Origin: Streptomyces liangshanensis
GTDB taxonomy: Bacteria; Actinomycetota; Actinomycetes; Streptomycetales; Streptomycetaceae
Direction of reading: 5' to 3'
DNA: 64,000 nucleotides
Assembly (NCBI RefSeq): GCF_011694815.1
Contig: NZ_CP050177.1
Location: 682,001-746,000, forward strand
How positions within the stretch are numbered: position 1 is the stretch's first letter; each line of letters opens with the position of its first letter. Made by a program: the position numbers and the translations under genes. Positions 46,762-57,842 of this stretch are shown one piece after another. The notes beneath the pieces were generated by a model. It ran no database searches. It had not been told where the DNA came from and saw nothing but the letters and a program-made list of their open reading frames with translations.

Positions 46762-48072
46762 ATGCGCAAGGCCAGAGCCGCAGCAGCAGTAACCATCGTC
46801 AGCGCTCTCGCGGCAGCCGTCACCGGCTGCGGCGGGGGATCGTCAGAAGGTGGAAGCAACGAATCACCGAAGACCCTCACGTACTGGGCGTCCAACCAGG
46901 GTCCCAGCATCGAGGCCGACAAGAAGATCCTGACCCCGGAGCTCGCGAAGTTCGAGAAGCAGACCGGGATCAAGGTCAAGCTCGAGGTCGTGCCGTGGTC
47001 GGATCTGCTCAACCGGATCCTCGCCGCCACGTCGTCCGGCAAGGGCCCCGACGTGCTGAACATAGGCAACACCTGGTCGGCCTCGCTCCAGGCGACCGGC
47101 GCGCTCCTCCCGTGGGACACGAAGAACTTCGACGCGATCGGTGGCAGGGACCGGTTCGTCGACTCGGCCGTGGCCTCGGCGGGCGCGGAGGGCAAGGACC
47201 CCTCCGCCGTGCCGCTGTACTCGCTGGCGTACGCGCTCTACTACAACAAGGCGATGTTCAAGGACGCGGGCATCACCAAGCCGCCGGCCACGTGGGACGA
47301 GCTGGTCGCCGACGGCAAGAAGATCTCCAAGGACGGCAAGTGGGGCCTGGCCACCGAGGGCGGTAACCTCTCGAACAACATCCACCAGGTCTTCGTCCTC
47401 GGCAAGCAGCACGGCGCGGACTTCTTCGACAAGGACGGCAAGCCGACCTTCACGTCGGACGGCGCGGTCGCCGCCGTGAAGCAGTACGTCGACTTCATGG
47501 CCAAGGACAAGATCATCGCTCCGGGCAACGCGGAGTACGCCCAGAACCAGTCCCTCCAGGACTTCTCCAAGGGCAAGACGGCCATGGTCCTGTGGCAGGC
47601 CGCCGCGTCGACCTTCGCCTCCCAGGGCATGAAGCCCGAGGACTGGGGCGTCGCCCCGGTGCCCGTCCCGTCCGGGGTTCCCGGCACGGGCGCGCAGACC
47701 AACTCCATGGTCGCGGGCATCAACATCGCGGTGTTCAACAACACCAAGAACATCGACGGCGCGAAGAAGTTCGTGAAGTTCATGACGAGCGACGCCGAGC
47801 AGACGCTGCTGAACAAGACCTACGGCTCGGTCCCGCCCGTCAAGGCCGCGCAGTCCGACCCGGCGTTCAACGCCTCGGACGTGAAGGTCCTCAAGGACAC
47901 GCTGGCCACCAGCGCCGCCCCGCTCCCCCAGGTCGCGAACGAGTCCCAGTTCGAGACGACCGTCGGTACCGCCGTCAAGGGCCTGTGGGCCGACGCCGCG
48001 GCGGGGAAGCCGGTGACCACCGAATCCGTCAAGGCAGCACTGACCAAGGCCCAGCAGCAGATGACTCCGTGA
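46762..48072 (+). CDS. Sugar ABC transporter substrate-binding lipoprotein (beta-glucoside importer)
   Basis: 436 residues. Lipobox AVTGC (Cys23), then a family 1 solute-binding protein (LTYWASNQGPSIEADKK, KGPDVLNIGNTWSASL, ALYYNKAMFKDAGITKPPATWDEL). It captures an oligosaccharide outside the cell. Start ATG at 46762 with GGAAAGGGG about 10 bases before. First gene of an operon with two permeases and a GH1 beta-glucosidase, which points to cellobiose or another beta-glucoside as substrate. No ATPase gene is present; Streptomyces use the shared MsiK ATPase for such systems. Confidence 0.93.
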   Translation: MRKARAAAAVTIVSALAAAVTGCGGGSSEGGSNESPKTLTYWASNQGPSIEADKKILTPELAKFEKQTGIKVKLEVVPWSDLLNRILAATSSGKGPDVLNIGNTWSASLQATGALLPWDTKNFDAIGGRDRFVDSAVASAGAEGKDPSAVPLYSLAYALYYNKAMFKDAGITKPPATWDELVADGKKISKDGKWGLATEGGNLSNNIHQVFVLGKQHGADFFDKDGKPTFTSDGAVAAVKQYVDFMAKDKIIAPGNAEYAQNQSLQDFSKGKTAMVLWQAAASTFASQGMKPEDWGVAPVPVPSGVPGTGAQTNSMVAGINIAVFNNTKNIDGAKKFVKFMTSDAEQTLLNKTYGSVPPVKAAQSDPAFNASDVKVLKDTLATSAAPLPQVANESQFETTVGTAVKGLWADAAAGKPVTTESVKAALTKAQQQMTP

Positions 48073-48082
48073 GGCTCTCTCC

Positions 48083-49096
48083 ATGACCGCCACCGTGACA
48101 CCCAGCAGTGGGCACCAAGCGGGCGCCGTGGAGAAGACGGACAACGGGGGTGCGCGCGGACGACGATTCCTCCCGCGCATCCCCGACCGGATCCGTCAGG
48201 GCGGCCTGCCCTACCTCCTCCTGCTCCCCGCCGTCGTGCTCGAACTGCTCATCCACATCATCCCGATGGTGATCGGGATATGGGTGAGCTTCCGGCAGCT
48301 CACCCAGTTCTTCATCCGGAACTGGGGCAATTCACCCTCCGCCGGTTTCGACAACTACAAGGTCGCCATCGACTTCGATGCCCCGATCGGTCAGGCGCTG
48401 CTCCACTCGTTCCTCGTCACCTGCGCCTTCACCGTGCTCTCCGTGGGGCTCTCGTGGCTGCTCGGGGTCTCGGCGGCGATCATGCTCCAGGAGAACTTCC
48501 GCGGCAGGAGCGTCCTGCGGACGATCTTCCTGGTCCCGTACGCCCTGCCGGTGTACGCGGCGGTCATCACCTGGGCGTTCATGTTCCAGCACGACAACGG
48601 CGTGATCAATCACGTCCTGCACGACCAGCTCGGCCTCACCGACAAGCCGTCGTTCTGGCTGATCGGCAACAACAGCTTCATCGCGCTGGTGATCGTCTCG
48701 CTGTGGAAGTCCTGGCCGTTCGCGTTCCTGATGCTGATGGCCGCGCTCCAGAACATCCCGCGTGACCTGTACGAGGCCGCCTCCATCGACGGGGCGGGCA
48801 TCTGGCAGCAGATCCGCAAGATCACGCTGCCGTCGCTGCGCCCGGTCAACCAGGTGCTGGTGCTGGTGCTGTTCCTGTGGACGTTCAACGACTTCAACAC
48901 GCCGTACGTGCTGTTCGGCAAGTCGGCGCCGGAAGCGGCGGACCTGATCTCGATCCACATCTACCAGTCGTCGTTCGTCACCTGGAACTTCGGTTCCGGC
49001 TCGGCGATGTCCGTGCTGCTGCTGCTCTTCCTGCTGCTGGTCACGGCGGTCTACCTGTTCATCACCTCACGGGGAAGGAAGGGCAGTGATGTCTAG
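48083..49096 (+). CDS. Sugar ABC transporter permease (MalF-like)
   Basis: 337 residues, about six membrane segments. The EAA loop (YEAASIDGAGIWQQIRKITLP) contacts the ATPase. A short N-terminal cytoplasmic extension precedes the first segment. It starts 11 bases after the binding-protein stop. Confidence 0.93.
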   Translation: MTATVTPSSGHQAGAVEKTDNGGARGRRFLPRIPDRIRQGGLPYLLLLPAVVLELLIHIIPMVIGIWVSFRQLTQFFIRNWGNSPSAGFDNYKVAIDFDAPIGQALLHSFLVTCAFTVLSVGLSWLLGVSAAIMLQENFRGRSVLRTIFLVPYALPVYAAVITWAFMFQHDNGVINHVLHDQLGLTDKPSFWLIGNNSFIALVIVSLWKSWPFAFLMLMAALQNIPRDLYEAASIDGAGIWQQIRKITLPSLRPVNQVLVLVLFLWTFNDFNTPYVLFGKSAPEAADLISIHIYQSSFVTWNFGSGSAMSVLLLLFLLLVTAVYLFITSRGRKGSDV

Positions 49097-49949
49097 CCCC
49101 CGCTCTCCCATGGCACCGCCGCAGTCGTTCCTGTGGACGCGCCGCGTCGTCCTGACGGTGCTGGCGGTCTTCGCGCTGCTGCCCGTCTACGTGATGGTCA
49201 GCAGCTCGCTCAAGCCGCTCCAGGACGTGTCGGGGAAGTTCCAGTGGTTCCCGACGAACCTCACGATCCGCCCGTACTTCGACATCTGGAAGACGGTCCC
49301 GCTCGCCAAGTACTTCCTGAACTCGCTGATCGTGGCGGGTTCGGCGACGGTCCTCTCCGTGGTGATCGCGGTGTTCGCGGCGTACGCCGTGAGCCGCTAC
49401 AAGTTCCGCGGCAAGCGGACCTTCACCATCACGGTGCTCTCCACCCAGATGTTCCCGGGGATCCTCTTCCTGCTCCCGCTGTTCCTCATCTTCGTGAACA
49501 TCGGGAACAGCACCGGCATCGAGCTGTACGGCTCGCGCGCCGGGCTGATCCTCACCTACCTGACGTTCTCGCTGCCGTTCTCCATCTGGATGCTGATCGG
49601 GTACTTCGACTCCATCCCGCGTGAGCTGGACGAGGCCGCCATGGTGGACGGCTGCGGGCCGATCCGCGCCCTGTTCCAGGTCGTGGTCCCGGCCGCCGTC
49701 CCGGGCATCGTGGCGGTGGCCGTGTACGCGTTCATGACGGCCTGGGGCGAGGTCCTCTTCGCCTCCGTCATGACCGACGACCAGACCCGTACCCTCGCGG
49801 TCGGTCTCCAGGGCTACGCGACCCAGAACGACGTGTACTGGAACCAGATCATGGCCGCGTCGCTGGTCGTGAGCGTGCCCGTCGTCGTCGGGTTCCTTCT
49901 CCTCCAGCGCTACCTCGTCGCCGGCCTCACCGCGGGCGCCGTGAAGTGA
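49089..49949 (+). CDS. Sugar ABC transporter permease (MalG-like)
   Basis: 286 residues, six membrane segments, EAA loop [23 protein letters not shown] at 49089 lies inside the end of the previous gene (8-base overlap), with GGAAGGAAGGG upstream. Pairs with the MalF-like permease to form the channel. Confidence 0.93.
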   Translation: MSSPRSPMAPPQSFLWTRRVVLTVLAVFALLPVYVMVSSSLKPLQDVSGKFQWFPTNLTIRPYFDIWKTVPLAKYFLNSLIVAGSATVLSVVIAVFAAYAVSRYKFRGKRTFTITVLSTQMFPGILFLLPLFLIFVNIGNSTGIELYGSRAGLILTYLTFSLPFSIWMLIGYFDSIPRELDEAAMVDGCGPIRALFQVVVPAAVPGIVAVAVYAFMTAWGEVLFASVMTDDQTRTLAVGLQGYATQNDVYWNQIMAASLVVSVPVVVGFLLLQRYLVAGLTAGAVK

Positions 49950-49969
49950 ACCACCCCGAAAGGCAGTTC

Positions 49970-51325
<1,356 letters not shown>

Positions 51326-51331
51326 CGGCGT

Positions 51332-51384
51332 TGTCCTCGATCGCCGGACGGGAGCACATCGAGCCCGTCCGGCGATCGAGGACA
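51332..51384. terminator. Dispersed inverted-repeat terminator, copy 2
   Basis: Perfect 21-bp arms (51332-51352 and 51364-51384) with an 11-base loop, between the convergent glucosidase and PfkB genes. The arms share sequence with the element at 45135-45270. Confidence 0.85.
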
Positions 51385-51408
51385 CACCGCGGCCGGAGGC
51401 CGCGCACC

Positions 51409-52329
51409 CTAGGGCGCCGCGGCCAGCACCGGCAACGTCCCTTCCTGGCCCACCACGGACGCCGCGACCCGGGACGCGAACCCCAGCATGGAGGCCACCT
51501 CGCCGGGCGCCAGGTCCGCCGCCCGCGCAAACGCCCCCTCCCTGGAGAGCCAGTTGAGGACCGCCGCCATGAACGCGTCCCCCGCGCCGATGGTGTTGAC
51601 CACCTCGACCGGCACCGCCGGTACCGTCACCGGCTCCCCGGCCCGGGTGTAGGCCGTCGCGCCGCGCGCCCCGCGCGTGAGCAGCACCAGCCGCCCGTCC
51701 CGCGCCAGCCGCCCGCACGTCTCCTCCGGGTCGGCCCCCGGCCACAGCCGCAGCACGTCCTCGTCGCTGGCCTTGACGATGCCCGCCGCTGCGCACAGCT
51801 CCCGCAGCCGCCGCGTGCCCGACTCCGCGTCGAGCGTGCGGTCCTCCCGTACGTTGGGGTCGACCACCAGCACCGAGCGCTCGGCCGCCGCGCGGGCGGT
51901 CGCCGCCACCGCCTCGGCGGCCGGGGAGACCACCGCGGCGAGCCCGCCGACGTACACCGCCCCGAACTTCCCGGCGTCGGCGGCGCGTTCGGCGATGCGG
52001 AAGGTCGCCGTGTCGTGGAGGTGGAAGTGGTAGCCCGTGCCGTCCGGTCCCGGGTCGGCGACCGCGAGGGCGGTGGGCAGCTCCGACCGTCCGCACAGGC
52101 CCAGTTCGGCGCCGGCCGAAACGAGCCGCTGTTCGATCGCCCGGGCGAAGCCGTCACCGCCGAGGGTGCCGGCGAACCAGCCGGCGGTGCCGAGCCCGGC
52201 CAGTCCGGCGGCCACGTTCGCGGGCGCGCCGCCGGGCTGGGCGTGTAGGGTCCCTAGGTCGCGCGGGGACGGTACGAGGTCGATGAGCGCCTCCCCCATC
52301 ACCAGCACGGCGCCGGGCCCACCGGTCAC
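51409..52329 (-). CDS. PfkB-family carbohydrate kinase (fructokinase-like)
   Basis: 306 residues. Ribokinase fold with GEALIDLVPS at the start, the early glycine motif GGAPANVAAGLAGLG and the PfkB signature 2 region VVNTIGAGDAFMAAVL with the catalytic Asp. GTG start overlapping the dehydrogenase stop (GTGA). Last gene of the polyol operon: it would phosphorylate the ketose made by the dehydrogenase. Confidence 0.92.
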   Translation of the reverse strand: MTGGPGAVLVMGEALIDLVPSPRDLGTLHAQPGGAPANVAAGLAGLGTAGWFAGTLGGDGFARAIEQRLVSAGAELGLCGRSELPTALAVADPGPDGTGYHFHLHDTATFRIAERAADAGKFGAVYVGGLAAVVSPAAEAVAATARAAAERSVLVVDPNVREDRTLDAESGTRRLRELCAAAGIVKASDEDVLRLWPGADPEETCGRLARDGRLVLLTRGARGATAYTRAGEPVTVPAVPVEVVNTIGAGDAFMAAVLNWLSREGAFARAADLAPGEVASMLGFASRVAASVVGQEGTLPVLAAAP

Positions 52330-53315
52330 GGCTCGACCACGATCTTGCGTCCCTGGCCCGCCTTGAAGCGGTCCAGCGCCTCGGGGTACGACTCCAGCGG
52401 CATCCGGTCGCTGATGAACACCGCGGGGTCGAGCACCCCGGTGGCGAAGAGCGCGGCGGCCCGCTCGTAGCTGTGCAGCACCGCCATCGAGCCGGTGATC
52501 GTGATCTCCTGGTTGTAGATGCGGTACGGCTCGATGACCGCGGTCGTCGCGTAGTCGGCGACGCCGAACTGGAGGAACGTACCGCCCTTGGCGACCCGTC
52601 CCAGGCCGTCCTGGATGGCGCCCGCGTTGCCGGTGGCGTCGATGACGACGTCCCAGCCGCGCGGGGTGTCCAGTTCGTCGGCGGAGGCGGCGGAGCGCGA
52701 GACGCCGAGCGTGGACGCGGTCGCGAGCCGCGCCGGGTTGACGTCCAGGATGTCGACGGAGGCGGCGCCGGTGCGCTTGGCCAGCTCCAGCATCATGAGG
52801 CCCATCGTGCCGGAGCCGTAGATGAGCACCTGGGCGCCGAGCGTGGAGCGCAGGACGTCGTAACCGCGTACCGCGCAGGACAGCGGCTCGATCAGCGCGG
52901 CGTCCTTCACGTCGATGTGGTCGGGCAGGCGGACGCAGTTGGCGACGGGCGCGACGGCGAACTGGGCGGCGCCGCCGGGCTTGCTGACGCCGATCGCGTT
53001 CCACCGCTCGCACAGGTTGCCGCGGCCGATCCGGCAGTAGTGGCACTCGTGGCAGTAGAGCGAGGGGTCGACGGCGACCTTGTCGCCGACGGCCAGCTCG
53101 GTGACGTCGGAGCCGATCTCCACGATCTCGCCGGCGAACTCGTGCCCGGGCACGATCGGCAGGGTCGGCGCGAACTCGCCCTGGAGGATGTGCAGATCGG
53201 TGCCGCAGAGCCCGCACGACGCGACGGCGACGACCACGTCCCGGGGGCCGGGGGTGGGGTCGGGCACCGTCGTGACGGACACCTTGCCGGGGGCTTCGAT
53301 GATCGCGGCCCTCAT
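52326..53315 (-). CDS. Zinc-dependent polyol/alcohol dehydrogenase (MDR family)
   Basis: 329 residues. Catalytic zinc ligands in SCGLCGTDLH and GHEFAGEI, structural zinc cluster CHECHYCRIGRGNLC, and an NAD-binding loop near YGSGTMGLMMLELA. Close in type to sorbitol or threonine dehydrogenases. ATGA overlap with the permease upstream and GTGA with the kinase downstream. Within this operon it likely oxidises an imported polyol (sorbitol, mannitol, arabitol or similar) to a ketose. Confidence 0.92.
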   Translation of the reverse strand: MRAAIIEAPGKVSVTTVPDPTPGPRDVVVAVASCGLCGTDLHILQGEFAPTLPIVPGHEFAGEIVEIGSDVTELAVGDKVAVDPSLYCHECHYCRIGRGNLCERWNAIGVSKPGGAAQFAVAPVANCVRLPDHIDVKDAALIEPLSCAVRGYDVLRSTLGAQVLIYGSGTMGLMMLELAKRTGAASVDILDVNPARLATASTLGVSRSAASADELDTPRGWDVVIDATGNAGAIQDGLGRVAKGGTFLQFGVADYATTAVIEPYRIYNQEITITGSMAVLHSYERAAALFATGVLDPAVFISDRMPLESYPEALDRFKAGQGRKIVVEP

Positions 53316-54202
53316 TTGACTGCTCCAAGCGAGAGGCCCTGGACGAGCTTGTCCTGGGCGGCGAAACCTGCGGCGAGCACCGGCAGGGACACGACGACGG
53401 CGGCGGCGCACAGCTGGGCCAGGAAGAGGCCCTGGCTGGTGACGAAGCCGGTCAGGAAGACGGGCGCGGTCTGCGCGGTGACGCCGGTGAGCACCCGGGC
53501 GAACAGGAGCTCGTTCCAGCTGAAGATGAAGCAGATCAGCGCGGTGGCGGCGATGCCGGGCGCGGCGACCGGGGCCACCACGCGGGCGAGGACGGTCGGC
53601 AGCCGGGCGCCGTCCATCTGCGCGGCCTCGATGATGGAGACCGGGACGTCCGCGAGGAAGGACTGCATCATCCACACGGCGATCGGCAGGTTCATCGAGG
53701 TGTAGAGGATGACGAGCAGCCAGATGTTGTCCAGCATGCCGATGTTCTTCGCGAAGAGGTAGATCGGCAGCAGTCCGGCGACCACCGGCAGCATCTTGGT
53801 GGAGAGGAAGAAGAACATCACGTCCGTCCACTTGCGGACGGGCTTGATGGACAGCGCGTACGCCGCCGGGAGGGCCAGCAGCAGCACGAACAGGGTCGAG
53901 AACAGCGACGCGGTCAGGGAGTTGATGAGCGGCGGCCAGGGGCTCGCGCCGCCGTCCGAGCCGAAGAACACCTTGTAGCTGTCGAGGGTGAGCGGCGCCG
54001 TGAACGAGGGCGGGTTGGTGGCCGCGTCCGTCTCCGAGTGGAAGGACGTGAGCAGCATCCAGAGGGCCGGCAGGCAGAAGCCGAGTCCCACGACCCAGGC
54101 GAGCAGGCCGAGGCCGGCGGAACGCCGTCTGGCCCTGCGGGTGGCGGGCGCGTAGGCCGTCGTGGCCGGGGCCGCCTTCACGGGGGCGGTGGTGGTGCTC
54201 AT
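53312..54202 (-). CDS. Polyol ABC transporter permease (MalG/SmoG-like)
   Basis: 296 residues with six membrane segments and the EAA loop IEAAQMDGARLPTVLARVV. The N-terminal 28 residues are basic and cytoplasmic. Start overlaps the stop of the partner permease by four bases. Confidence 0.92.
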   Translation of the reverse strand: MSTTTAPVKAAPATTAYAPATRRARRRSAGLGLLAWVVGLGFCLPALWMLLTSFHSETDAATNPPSFTAPLTLDSYKVFFGSDGGASPWPPLINSLTASLFSTLFVLLLALPAAYALSIKPVRKWTDVMFFFLSTKMLPVVAGLLPIYLFAKNIGMLDNIWLLVILYTSMNLPIAVWMMQSFLADVPVSIIEAAQMDGARLPTVLARVVAPVAAPGIAATALICFIFSWNELLFARVLTGVTAQTAPVFLTGFVTSQGLFLAQLCAAAVVVSLPVLAAGFAAQDKLVQGLSLGAVK

Positions 54203-55182
54203 GCGCGGCTCGCCTCCTCACTGAAGAGGGACGAGACCACGCGGAGGGCGAAGGTGGCGATCACGATGGTGCCGATCACGACCACGACTCCGGCCGCGGA
54301 GGCAAGTCCGTACTCGTGAGCCTGGTAGAAGGTCTGGTAGATGGTGTACGGCAGGTTCGCGGTGCCCAGGCCGCCCGCCGTGATGGTGAACACGGCGTCG
54401 AAGTTCTGGACGACGTAGATCGCGCCGAGCAGGGTGCCCAGCTCCAGGTAGCGGCGCAGGTGCGGCACGGTCAGGAAGCGGAACATCTGCCAGGTGCCGG
54501 CGCCGTCGAGGCGCGCGGCCTCCATCATGTCCAGCGGCTGGCTCTGGAGTCCGGCGAGCAGGATGAGCATCATGAACGGCGTCCACTGCCAGACGAGGGA
54601 TGCCTCGACGGCCAGCAGCGGCATGTCGGTGATCCAGTCGGGCTGGGCGGGGGTGGAGTCCCCGAACAGTCCGGTGAACCAGGCCCAGCCTCCGTTGAGC
54701 AGGCCGTACTCGGGGTTGTAGAGCAGGTGCTTCCACATCAGCGCCGCCGAGACGGGCACCAGGAGGAACGGGGTGATCAGGAGCGTGCGGACGAAGCCGC
54801 GGCCCACGAACTTGCGGTTGATCAGGAGCGCGAGCAGCAGGCCGAGCACCACGCTGACGATCACGACGGTCGCCGTGAGCAGGACGGTGGTGAGGATCGA
54901 CTCGCGCAGGGACGCGTCGGTGACGACGGTCTTGTAGTTGGAGAGGCCCGAGAACGCGCGCTCGTCGGGGGCGAGGGAGTTCCAGTCGAAGAGCGAGATG
55001 AACAGCGTGGCCACGAAGGGCAGTTGGGTGACCGCGATGAGGAAGATCAGCGCGGGCAGCAGGGGCGCCCTGGTGGCCCAGGCGCGGGCCCTGGCCGAGG
55101 GCCCCCGGCCGGCGCGGCGCGGCGCCGGGGGCCGCGTCACGCCGGCCGGGGAGGCCGGAGGGGTACGGACGGGGGAACTCAC
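54199..55182 (-). CDS. Polyol ABC transporter permease (MalF/SmoF-like)
   Basis: 327 residues with six membrane segments and the EAA loop MEAARLDGAGTWQMFRFLTV. GTG start overlapping the binding-protein stop (GTGA). A Pro/Arg-rich stretch of about 30 residues precedes the first segment. Confidence 0.92.
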   Translation of the reverse strand: MSSPVRTPPASPAGVTRPPAPRRAGRGPSARARAWATRAPLLPALIFLIAVTQLPFVATLFISLFDWNSLAPDERAFSGLSNYKTVVTDASLRESILTTVLLTATVVIVSVVLGLLLALLINRKFVGRGFVRTLLITPFLLVPVSAALMWKHLLYNPEYGLLNGGWAWFTGLFGDSTPAQPDWITDMPLLAVEASLVWQWTPFMMLILLAGLQSQPLDMMEAARLDGAGTWQMFRFLTVPHLRRYLELGTLLGAIYVVQNFDAVFTITAGGLGTANLPYTIYQTFYQAHEYGLASAAGVVVVIGTIVIATFALRVVSSLFSEEASRA

Positions 55183-56540
55183 TTCTGCTCCTTGCCGACC
55201 TTCTCGGCGAGCGCCTGCGACGTCTTGAGCGCTTCCGCGACGGACTGCTTGCCCGCGATGGCGGCGCTGATCTCCTGCGAGACCTTGGTGCCCAGGTCGG
55301 TGAACTCGGGGATGTCGACGAACTGGATGCCGACGGTGGGCCGGGGCTGGGTGCCCGGGTCGGTCGGGTTGGCCGAGGTGATGGCCTGCTGGGTCACGTC
55401 GGCGAAGGCGGCCGCGTCCTTGAGGTAGGCCGGGTTGGCGTACGTCGAGGCGCGCTTGCCGGCGGGCACGTTGGGCCAGCCGATCTTCTCGCCGACGAGC
55501 TGCTCGTACTTCTTGCTGGACGCCCAGGAGATGAACTTCCAGGCGCTCTCGTCCTTGGTGGACGCCTTCTGCATGCCCCAGGCCCAGGTGTAGAGCCAGC
55601 CGGAGCTCTCGGTCTTGTCGACCGGCGCGGGGACGTACCCGATCTTGCCCTTGACCGGGGAGTCGGCCGCCTCCAGCGATCCGGCGCCGGCGGTGGCGTC
55701 GTACCACATGGCCGACTTGCCCTGCGTCATGTTGTTGAGGCACTCGGAGTAGCCGGACTGCGCGGCGCCCGCCTCGCCGTGCTTGCGGACGAGGTCGACG
55801 TAGAACTGGGTGGCCTTGGTGAACTCGGGCGAGGTGAGCTGCGCCTCCCAGTCCTTGGTGAACCAGGTGCCGCCCATGGTGTTCACGACCGTGGTGAGCG
55901 GGGCTATGACCTCGCCCCAACCGGGCAGCCCGCGCAGGCAGATGCCCTTCATGCCGCTCTGCGCGCCGTCCGCCTTGGCGGCGAGGTCGGCGACCTGCTG
56001 CCAGGTGGGCTTGGCGGGCATGGTCAGGTTCTTCGCGGCGAAGACGTCCTTGCGGTACATCAGGAACGACGACTCGCCGTAGAAGGGCTCGCCGTACAGC
56101 TTGCCGTCGGCGGCGGTCAGCGAGTCCTGGAGGGGCTTGAGGATGTCGGGCTGGTCGAAGGCCTTGTCCTTCTTGACGTAGTCGTCGAGCGGGTGCAGCC
56201 AGCCGTTCTTGGCGAAGAACGGGACCTCGAAGTTGCTGATGGTGGCGACGTCGTACTGGCCGGCCTGCTCGGAGAAGTCCTGGCTGATCTTGTCGCGGAC
56301 GTCGTTCTCGGGCAGGACGGTGAAGTTGACCTTGATGCCGGTCTCCTTCGTGAAGTTGTCCGCGGTGAGCTTCTGCAACTCGACCATCTGCGGGTTGTTC
56401 ACCATGAGCACGTTGATCGAGTCGCTCCCGCCGGCGGACCCGCCCCCGCCGGCTCCGCTGCACCCGGCGAGCAGGGCCGCCAGGGCGGCGCCGGCTCCCA
56501 CACGGACGCTGATTCCACGTCGTCTTTGCTGGACGGGCAT
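55179..56540 (-). CDS. Polyol ABC transporter substrate-binding lipoprotein
   Basis: 453 residues. Lipobox LLAGC (Cys27), then a family 1 solute-binding protein (INVLMVNNPQMVELQKLTAD, YDVATISNFEVPFFAKNGWL, WGMQKASTKDESAWKFISWA). AGGAG lies 6 bases before the ATG. First transport gene of the operon. No ATPase gene follows. Confidence 0.92.
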   Translation of the reverse strand: MPVQQRRRGISVRVGAGAALAALLAGCSGAGGGGSAGGSDSINVLMVNNPQMVELQKLTADNFTKETGIKVNFTVLPENDVRDKISQDFSEQAGQYDVATISNFEVPFFAKNGWLHPLDDYVKKDKAFDQPDILKPLQDSLTAADGKLYGEPFYGESSFLMYRKDVFAAKNLTMPAKPTWQQVADLAAKADGAQSGMKGICLRGLPGWGEVIAPLTTVVNTMGGTWFTKDWEAQLTSPEFTKATQFYVDLVRKHGEAGAAQSGYSECLNNMTQGKSAMWYDATAGAGSLEAADSPVKGKIGYVPAPVDKTESSGWLYTWAWGMQKASTKDESAWKFISWASSKKYEQLVGEKIGWPNVPAGKRASTYANPAYLKDAAAFADVTQQAITSANPTDPGTQPRPTVGIQFVDIPEFTDLGTKVSQEISAAIAGKQSVAEALKTSQALAEKVGKEQK

Positions 56541-56653
56541 GAGTTGTCTCCTGATCACTTCGTTGTGAGGGTGGTTCCGTGGGGTGTGCGGACCCGCGTC
56601 CCGGCCGGGCCGGGGAGCTCGGCGGGTACGGAACGGTGGGGGCGTTCGGGGTC

Positions 56654-57415
56654 TCAGACGCGGATGACCTGAGGCCCGAGCAGGGAGTACCGCTGGGCCT
56701 CCGCCGAGGGGAGGCCCGCGTCCGTGACGATGGATTCGAAGTCGGCGACCTCGGCGAACCGGCAGAAGCTCACCGCGCCGAACTTGGTGTGGATCCCGGC
56801 GAAGACCCGGCGCCGGGAGCTGCGCATGGCCTGCGCCTTGACCTCGCTGACGGCCGGATCCGGGGTGGTGAGGCCGTACTCGCGGGAGATGCCGTTCGCT
56901 CCCACGTAGGCCAGGTCGATGACGAACTCGGAGAGCATACGAGTGGTCCAGTGGTCCACCGTGGCCATGGTGGACCCGCGGACCCGGCCGCCGAGGAGCA
57001 GCACCGCGATCTTCTCGGCGTCGGCGAGCGCGGTCGCCACGGCGAGGGAGGCGGTGACGACGGTCAGCGCCCGGTCCCTGGGCAGGGCCTCGGCGACGAG
57101 TTGCGGGGTGAAGCCCTCGTCGACGAAGACGGTCTCCGCGTCGCCGAGGAGATCGGCGGCGGCGGCCGCGATCCGGGACTTCTGCGGGACGAGACGGGTG
57201 GTCCGTACCGCGAGAGTGGTCTCGAAGCCGGCGGACTCGACCGGGTAGGCGCCGCCGTGGGTGCGCCGTACCAGGCCGTGTTCCTCCAGGGCGTGCAGGT
57301 CGCGCCGGACGGTCTCCTTGGCGACGGCGAGCTTCGAGGCGAGCGCGTTGACGTCGACGGCACCGTCACGTCGGGCGATCTCCAGGATTTCTCGTCGGCG
57401 TTCGTCGGTGTCCAC
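56654..57415 (-). CDS. DeoR-family transcriptional regulator
   Basis: 253 residues. N-terminal HTH (RRREILEIARRDGAVDVNAL, KETVRRDLHALEEHGLVRRTHGGA) and a DeoR sensor domain (VFVDEGFTPQLVAEAL, LAYVGANGIS). I chose GTG at 57415, which has GGGAAG about 8 bases upstream; GTG at 57424 would add three residues. It precedes the polyol operon by 113 bp on the same strand and probably represses it in response to a sugar phosphate. Confidence 0.9.
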   Translation of the reverse strand: MDTDERRREILEIARRDGAVDVNALASKLAVAKETVRRDLHALEEHGLVRRTHGGAYPVESAGFETTLAVRTTRLVPQKSRIAAAAADLLGDAETVFVDEGFTPQLVAEALPRDRALTVVTASLAVATALADAEKIAVLLLGGRVRGSTMATVDHWTTRMLSEFVIDLAYVGANGISREYGLTTPDPAVSEVKAQAMRSSRRRVFAGIHTKFGAVSFCRFAEVADFESIVTDAGLPSAEAQRYSLLGPQVIRV

Positions 57416-57842
57416 GACACACACTTCCCTGTTCCGCTGCGGCTCGGGCTCAGCACCCGTTCGGGCTCATGCGTCGTTTGTACAAGCAAAGGGCCCGTCA
57501 CGACCAGGTTCTTCGCTGTTCCGACTGCGCCCGTTCATGCCCGCTTGGCCGAGAGCGTCGTCGCAGGTCACGGGGGTGACAGCGGTCGCTGTCGCGCAGA
57601 TCACCGCCCGATTCGGTACCGGTCCGTGCCCGAACGGCGCCCGAAACGGAATCTCTGTTCCCCGCAACCCGGGCGGTTACACGAGAAGCCGCTCACATCG
57701 GCCCCTGCCCGTTCGGACACGATCGGTCGATCACGTCGCATACGCGGCGGGAACACGACACGATGCGACGGACCCGGAATGCGGATGGCTCCGGGCACCT
57801 TGAGGATTGACGTAACAGGCTCACTACCTTCAGGAGCGTTCC
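57416..57842. other. 427-bp intergenic region between the DeoR gene and gnd
   Basis: Divergent regulatory space. It holds an 8-bp TTGTACAA palindrome near 57480, which might serve the DeoR regulator, and the gnd ribosome site (AGGAG at 57833-57837). I see no supported gene. Confidence 0.5.
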